From assembly GCA_002429165.1 (NCBI GenBank), contig DIYV01000200.1:4569-14757 (forward strand): a stretch of DNA of 10,189 bases, read 5' to 3'. The notes under the pieces were generated by a model, which worked only from the letters and a program-made list of their open reading frames with translations, had not been told where the DNA came from and made no database searches. The position numbers and the translations under genes were made by a program. Each line of letters begins with the position of its first letter. Within the stretch, counting starts at the first letter, position 1. This document shows, one piece after another, positions 5,392 through 10,189 of this stretch. The stretch is from Gallionella sp. UBA6045. GTDB taxonomy: Bacteria; Pseudomonadota; Gammaproteobacteria; Burkholderiales; Gallionellaceae.

Positions 5392-7179
5392 ATGACTATT
5401 TTGGTCTTGCCCTGTTTAAGATTGGTATCGATTTACCATGTAAAGCTATTATTGCTGGTGATGCTCTGCGCGTTTCTGGCACCGGAACTGGCTCTGGCCA
5501 AAGGCAGCAGTATCCCCGCAGTCAATTTGATCGCGCCCAAAACGGTGCGCGAAGTGCTTGCCAAGTATTTCGTTCTTCCCGATACCTTGCTAAAAAATGA
5601 AAACGAGCGTGCCATCTTCATGCGTCGCGCGCAGCGGGAAATCCCGGAATTGCTGGCGACCGAGGGGTATTTTTCCAGCAAGGTGGCCTTGCACTCTGTC
5701 ACGCCGGCCGGCGTGCTGGAGTTGGAAGTGATACCGGGTCAGCGTACCCTGGTTACTGAAGTACATGTCGAATTCAGCGGTGATCTGTCGCTTCCGCAAA
5801 CGCAGCGTGCTGCGCGCGTGCAACAACTGCGTGCTGCCTGGTCATTGCAGCCGGGAATGCCATTTCGGGCGACTGCCTGGGATGAAGCGAAAGCCGAGCT
5901 TCTGGCGCAAGTAGCGAGCCTGGATTATGCCGCCGCCCGACTGGTCGAAAGTTCCGCCCAAGTGGATCCGACCAAAGCCAGCGCAAAATTGCATGTCGTG
6001 GTGGATTCCGGCCCGCGTTTCCTGTTCGGTGATTTGCAGATAACCGGCCTGGAACGCTATGAAAAATCGCTGGTCACCCGACGTGCAGGTTTCAGTTCCG
6101 GACAACGTTATGATCGAAAGCTGTTGCTGGCGTTTCAGAACCAATTGCAGAGCATGCCCCAATTCAGTTCGGTGACTGCCAGTTTTGACACCCGTATTGC
6201 CGGAACTGATGCCGGGCCGCTGACCGTTCCTGTCGGGATAAAGATCGTCGAAGCGCAATCGCACAAGATTTCACTGGGTATCGGCTATAGCACCAACAAT
6301 GGTGTGCGCAACCAGGTCAATTACCAGAGCTACAACTTCTTGAATCAGGCATGGACATTGAGCGGTGCCATGATTTTTGAACAGAACCGCCAGACATTGT
6401 CGACGATACTCGACACCCAGCCCAATCCGATGGGCTACCATTTGACCTGGAATGCCAGTGCTGAAAAAACGCAGATTCAAGGCCTCGAAACACGGACTGA
6501 CAAATTGGGGGCAACACGCAGCCGTACCATCTTCGACATTGAAACCGGCGTCGGCCTCAACTGGCTACAGGAACAGCAAATACCGCTGGGCGGTATCCGG
6601 GAGTCGGTTCAGGCCCTAGTGCTCGACTGGCATTGGAATCGTCGCGCGGTGGACAACCCGTTATTCCCGATGTCTGGCTCACTGACACAGTTGCTTGTAG
6701 GCGGGGCGAGCAAGTCGGCATTGTCGGACCAGGACTTTGTGCGCAGTTATTTTCGCCAGCAGATATGGCTCCCCCTGGGTGGAAGCGACGTGGTCACGTT
6801 ACGCGTCGAGGGCGGTTACACTGCCGCTTCCTCCCGTATTGGCATACCGCAGGACTACCTGTTCCGCGTCGGCGGTACGCAGACCGTGCGCGGTTTTGCA
6901 TATCAGAGCCTGGGCGTCATTGAAGGGAATGCGGTGGTCGGAGGGCGGGTCATGGCGACAGGCAGCGCCGAATATACCCATTGGTTCGGCAATTTCGGGG
7001 CCGCATTGTTCATGGATGCCGGTGGCGCAGCAGATGTATTGCCCGATCTGCGCATGTCGCAGGGTTATGGAATTGGCGCACGCTGGCGCAGTCCGGTCGG
7101 ACCGCTGGCGCTGGATTTTGCACGCGGCAAAGGTCAGCCGGGCATGCGCATACATTTTTCCGTCGCGGTGGCATTCTGA
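5392..7179 (+). CDS. tamA: Translocation and assembly module outer-membrane protein TamA (Omp85 family)
   Basis: An outer-membrane beta-barrel protein of the Omp85 family that works with TamB in envelope biogenesis (barrel-protein insertion and, from recent work, inter-membrane lipid movement). The protein has 595 residues from the ATG at 5392; E. coli TamA has 577. It carries a signal peptide with hydrophobic core LLLLVMLCAFLAPELALA and a likely cut after residue 36. Three POTRA-like domains follow (about 42-118, 119-208 and 209-287; the third reads FLFGDLQITGLERY...GQRYDRKLLL). The C-terminal barrel (about 291-595) has the Omp85 loop-6 motif VRGF (499-502) and ends in aromatic Phe, as barrel proteins do for BAM recognition. 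The start is uncertain: TTG at 5383 or TTG codons further in are alternatives, and no clear Shine-Dalgarno is seen. It overlaps tamB by 1 nt. BamA is unlikely, as only three POTRAs are present and tamB is adjacent. Confidence 0.92.
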   Translation: MTILVLPCLRLVSIYHVKLLLLVMLCAFLAPELALAKGSSIPAVNLIAPKTVREVLAKYFVLPDTLLKNENERAIFMRRAQREIPELLATEGYFSSKVALHSVTPAGVLELEVIPGQRTLVTEVHVEFSGDLSLPQTQRAARVQQLRAAWSLQPGMPFRATAWDEAKAELLAQVASLDYAAARLVESSAQVDPTKASAKLHVVVDSGPRFLFGDLQITGLERYEKSLVTRRAGFSSGQRYDRKLLLAFQNQLQSMPQFSSVTASFDTRIAGTDAGPLTVPVGIKIVEAQSHKISLGIGYSTNNGVRNQVNYQSYNFLNQAWTLSGAMIFEQNRQTLSTILDTQPNPMGYHLTWNASAEKTQIQGLETRTDKLGATRSRTIFDIETGVGLNWLQEQQIPLGGIRESVQALVLDWHWNRRAVDNPLFPMSGSLTQLLVGGASKSALSDQDFVRSYFRQQIWLPLGGSDVVTLRVEGGYTAASSRIGIPQDYLFRVGGTQTVRGFAYQSLGVIEGNAVVGGRVMATGSAEYTHWFGNFGAALFMDAGGAADVLPDLRMSQGYGIGARWRSPVGPLALDFARGKGQPGMRIHFSVAVAF

Positions 7180-10100
7180 TGGCGGGCGTCATGACAAGAA
7201 CATCTCGCCGCCACAAATGGCTGGTCATCGTATTTACACCCTGCCTGGTTTTGGCGGGCGGCGCGACGTGGCTGGTTGCTTCCAGTTCAGGCTTGCAGTG
7301 GTTGACCGGCGTCGTTGAACATCAAAGCGGGGGCAAGCTCAGCGCGCATGGCGTCAATGGCTCGTTGTTTGCTTCATTCGGCATGCAACAACTGGTGCTG
7401 CATGGCGATGGATGGCGTATCACCCTTCATGACGCCCAAATACAATGGCAGCCTGCCGCATTGTTGCGCGGCGAACTGAAGGTGTTGCGACTGGGCGTAA
7501 GGCAAGTCGAGGTGTTGTCCTTGCCCTCGAACCAGCCGCCCGTTTTGCCGGACAGCCTGGGCTTGCCACTGGCGTTGAACGTGTTACAGATGAAAATCGA
7601 CTCTTTGAGCATCATCAGCAAAGAAGGCGCCGTCCCCGATTTTGTGGCAAGCGATGTCGAAGCGCGCTTTCTGGGCGATGCGAATCACCAGCAGTTGCAG
7701 ATGCTGCGCGCCCATCTGCCGGCCGGTGAATTCGCAGGCTCCGGCGAAATCGCATCATTTAAACCTTACGTGCTGAAAGCGCAAGCCTCGCTGGATGCAG
7801 CCATGCAACTTTCGGGACGGTCGCAGCACATGCATTTCGCAGCCGAAGCCGGCGGTGATCTGCAACACATAGTAGTCAAGCTCGACGGCAATGGTGCAGG
7901 GGTGAATGTAAACGGCACGGCTCAGCTCGCGCCGTTCTCCGCCGTGCCGGTCAGCCGCCTGCAACTCGCTTTCAGCGGGATGGATGCGGGGCGGCTGTTA
8001 GACGGTGCACCGCCTGCGCTTGTATCGGGCAGCGCTGATCTGCATGGCACACCTGGCGGCGAGCTCGAAGGCTCTTTGCAAGTGCGCAACGCACATGCAG
8101 CGGCGCTGGACCGGAACGGCTTGCCTGTGCGCGATGTGACGGCGCGGGTACGGTTATCCTCGTCACTTTGGCAACTGCAGCAACTGCATGTGCATCTGTT
8201 GAATGGCGGCCATATCACCGGAGCGGTGTCCTGGGAACGGCAGCGCGGCAAGCTGGGCGCGCAACTGAAAGTCCACGATCTTGATCCCGCGGCATTCGAC
8301 ACTCGCCTGCCAGGCGCACATTTGCAAGGCGACATCACGCTCAACGGTATCGGCGCTGACCAGCATGCAGTGGTGGCACTCGGCGATGGGACGCTTGATC
8401 TGCATGGCGAGGTTGATCTGCACGGCGACCGGGTGGAGCTGTCCAACTTGCGCGTGACGCGCGGCGGGATCGTCCTCACCGGGCATGGGCAATTGGCTCT
8501 GGACCGAAGACGCACATTCAGCTTCTCCAGCCGGTTGAGCAAGCTGAATCTTGCCGAGTTCGCCGCCACCCCTGCCACCGATTTGAATGTCGGACTGGAA
8601 ATATCCGGCACACTTTCACCGCAAGTCCAGGGCACGTTGCAGCTGGATATGTCCGACAGTCATTTTGCGCAATACGACATCAGCGGCAACGGTCATCTCG
8701 AATTCTCCGGGATGCGGCGTGCCACAGGAACGCTTGCATTGCGTATGGGTGACAATCATCTCTATCTGGAGGTAACGCACGGCACGCAAGCAGACCGGGC
8801 ACAACTGACTCTTGACGCGCCCAAGCTCGATCAATTCGGCAATGGGATGGGCGGCCAGCTGGCGGGGCATGCCGAACTGTCCGGCAGCATTACGCAGCCA
8901 AGACTGCAGTTCTCCGCCCGGGGAAGAAACCTCACGCTACCCGGCGGGCAGCGCATCGCAACACTCGATGGGAGCGGCGATCTGGCATCAGCCAATTTGC
9001 AAATGGATCTGGGGATGACGGATTATCAAGGGACCGGTGCGCTTAATATCAAGGAAGCAAGCATAGTGTTGCAGGGCAGCAGGAAGCATCACACTGTGAT
9101 TGCTTCCGCCCGCATTACGCAAGGCGAAGATGCCTTAAGCGAATTAACGCTGAAGGCAAGCGGTGGTTTGAGCGATCCCGCGCAGGGTTGGCGAGCCGCG
9201 CAGTGGCACGGCGACATCGATGATCTGACTGCGCTGGGTGTACTACCGTTTCACTTGTTGAAAGCTGTGCCGCTGACGCTGGCGATGAATTCCATTGAAC
9301 TCGGCACGGCAGATGCGGCTATCGCAGGCGGGCAAATCCAGTTTTCCGGCATGCAATGGACGCCGCAGCGCTGGCACAGCGCCGGGCACTTTACCGGGCT
9401 CAATGTGCGCGCGGTGAACATGCAGCAAATCAACCCCGCGCCTGATACATCAGATTTGATGCATGAATTCGATACCATGCGTGTCGGCGGCGCATGGGAT
9501 GTGACAGCGGACGAGCACCTGCATGGCCAGTTTCAGGTATATCGCGAAAGCGGCGACTGGATCGTGAATAGGAATAATAACCAACCGCTGGGATTGCGCG
9601 ACATGCAACTGTCGGTGCGTGCCGAGCAGGATCAATTGCATGCACAACTGGAAGCCAGCGGCGAGCATCTCGGCGAGATAAAGGCGCAGGCCAGTATGCC
9701 GCTGACGCGCACCGAAACCGGCTGGACGATCCTGCCGCAAGCACCGCTTGCCGGACACCTGCTTCTGCACTCGGATGATCTGTCCTGGTTCGGCCCGATA
9801 CTGGACAGCAACCTGCAAAGCGGCGGAAGATTGAACCTCGATGCCGATCTGATCGGCACGCTGGAGTATCCCCGCCTGCAGGGCGAGGCGCAGGGTGACG
9901 CGTTGAGTCTGGCTTTTCTGAACCAGGGAATCCGTCTGGAGCAGGGTGAATTGAAAGCACGCTTCGATTCGGATGCCGTGCATATCGATCGCCTGGTCTT
10001 CACGGCGCCCTATCTGACTTCGCCGCGCGACAGTTTGTTCGCGGAATACAGCTTGCCCGCCGGTACCGGCCGGTTGAGTGCAAGCGGGCAGATCGACCTG

Positions 10101-10189
10101 AAAGGTGACAGCAGCGATCTGCAAATCACTGCGGAGCGCTTGCCATTGACTCAACGCGCCGACCGCTGGATCATCGCTTCCGGCACGGG
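7179..10189 (+). CDS. tamB: Translocation and assembly module inner-membrane protein TamB, N-terminal part (partial)
   Basis: A continuous open frame of 1003 codons that leaves the window at the right edge without a stop. TamB is an inner-membrane-anchored periplasmic protein of the AsmA-like/bridge-like lipid-transfer group that spans to TamA. The N-terminus is MAGVMTRTSRRHK followed by one hydrophobic anchor (about residues 14-35), then WLTGVVEHQSGGKLSAHGVNGSLF, a typical TamB opening. The rest is a long series of short beta-strand repeats rich in Gly, Leu, Asp and His (for example GxLxLDADLIGTLEYPRLQG), consistent with the extended beta-taco groove. The conserved TamB C-terminal (DUF490) domain should lie beyond the window; E. 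coli TamB is 1259 residues. The ATG at 7179 overlaps the tamA stop (TGATG). A second in-frame ATG at 7191 (MTRTSRRHK) is equally able to precede the anchor. Confidence 0.93.
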   Translation, partial: MAGVMTRTSRRHKWLVIVFTPCLVLAGGATWLVASSSGLQWLTGVVEHQSGGKLSAHGVNGSLFASFGMQQLVLHGDGWRITLHDAQIQWQPAALLRGELKVLRLGVRQVEVLSLPSNQPPVLPDSLGLPLALNVLQMKIDSLSIISKEGAVPDFVASDVEARFLGDANHQQLQMLRAHLPAGEFAGSGEIASFKPYVLKAQASLDAAMQLSGRSQHMHFAAEAGGDLQHIVVKLDGNGAGVNVNGTAQLAPFSAVPVSRLQLAFSGMDAGRLLDGAPPALVSGSADLHGTPGGELEGSLQVRNAHAAALDRNGLPVRDVTARVRLSSSLWQLQQLHVHLLNGGHITGAVSWERQRGKLGAQLKVHDLDPAAFDTRLPGAHLQGDITLNGIGADQHAVVALGDGTLDLHGEVDLHGDRVELSNLRVTRGGIVLTGHGQLALDRRRTFSFSSRLSKLNLAEFAATPATDLNVGLEISGTLSPQVQGTLQLDMSDSHFAQYDISGNGHLEFSGMRRATGTLALRMGDNHLYLEVTHGTQADRAQLTLDAPKLDQFGNGMGGQLAGHAELSGSITQPRLQFSARGRNLTLPGGQRIATLDGSGDLASANLQMDLGMTDYQGTGALNIKEASIVLQGSRKHHTVIASARITQGEDALSELTLKASGGLSDPAQGWRAAQWHGDIDDLTALGVLPFHLLKAVPLTLAMNSIELGTADAAIAGGQIQFSGMQWTPQRWHSAGHFTGLNVRAVNMQQINPAPDTSDLMHEFDTMRVGGAWDVTADEHLHGQFQVYRESGDWIVNRNNNQPLGLRDMQLSVRAEQDQLHAQLEASGEHLGEIKAQASMPLTRTETGWTILPQAPLAGHLLLHSDDLSWFGPILDSNLQSGGRLNLDADLIGTLEYPRLQGEAQGDALSLAFLNQGIRLEQGELKARFDSDAVHIDRLVFTAPYLTSPRDSLFAEYSLPAGTGRLSASGQIDLKGDSSDLQITAERLPLTQRADRWIIASGT

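Noticed and set aside
7922..8635. Long minus-strand open frame opposite tamB (237 codons)
   Set aside because: Its translation is Ser/Arg/Cys/Pro-rich and shows no recognisable domain; it is the antisense shadow of the clearly coding tamB frame. The same applies to the minus-strand frames at 9430-10154.

Overview
The window looks like a chromosomal housekeeping segment from a betaproteobacterium. That placement is inferred from protein similarity, moderate GC content and gene order. A freshwater Nitrosomonadales/Gallionellaceae-type organism is plausible, but the sequence alone cannot settle it. All protein genes are on the + strand. I see no phage, CRISPR, transposase or defence genes.

Left part (1-4876): the 3' end of fabF, then pabC, mltG, tmk, holB and a ycfH-type tatD. 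This is the same order as the E. coli fabF-pabC-yceG-tmk-holB-ycfH cluster. Most junctions are very tight (1-nt overlaps or 1-nt gaps), so translation is probably coupled. The exception is mltG-tmk. There a ~200-bp, hairpin-rich, non-coding element (about 2285-2488), bounded by inverted arrays of a 7-bp unit (GTCGTTA / TAACGAC), separates the genes. It supplies the mltG stop codon and lies between a Shine-Dalgarno-like sequence at the end of mltG and the tmk start. It looks like a small non-autonomous insertion or intergenic repeat in an otherwise compact operon. It is the most unusual feature here.

Middle (4877-5391): a near-perfect sigma70 promoter (TTGACA, 16 bp, TATAAT, followed by a GC-rich discriminator) drives a tRNA cluster Gly(GCC)-Cys(GCA)-Leu(UAA), the same trio and order as E. 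coli glyW-cysT-leuZ. All three genes encode their CCA ends. A perfect 11-bp hairpin lies between the Gly and Cys genes. The 146 bp after tRNA-Leu hold no gene and no convincing terminator.

Right part (5392-10189): tamA (Omp85-family outer-membrane barrel with POTRA domains) and, overlapping it by 1 nt, tamB (large inner-membrane-anchored periplasmic protein), which runs off the window. Together they form the translocation and assembly module that links the inner and outer membranes.

Overall the coding content is ordinary: fatty-acid elongation, folate precursor, murein processing, dTMP supply, DNA polymerase III clamp loading, tRNA and envelope biogenesis. The noteworthy material is in the intergenic DNA.
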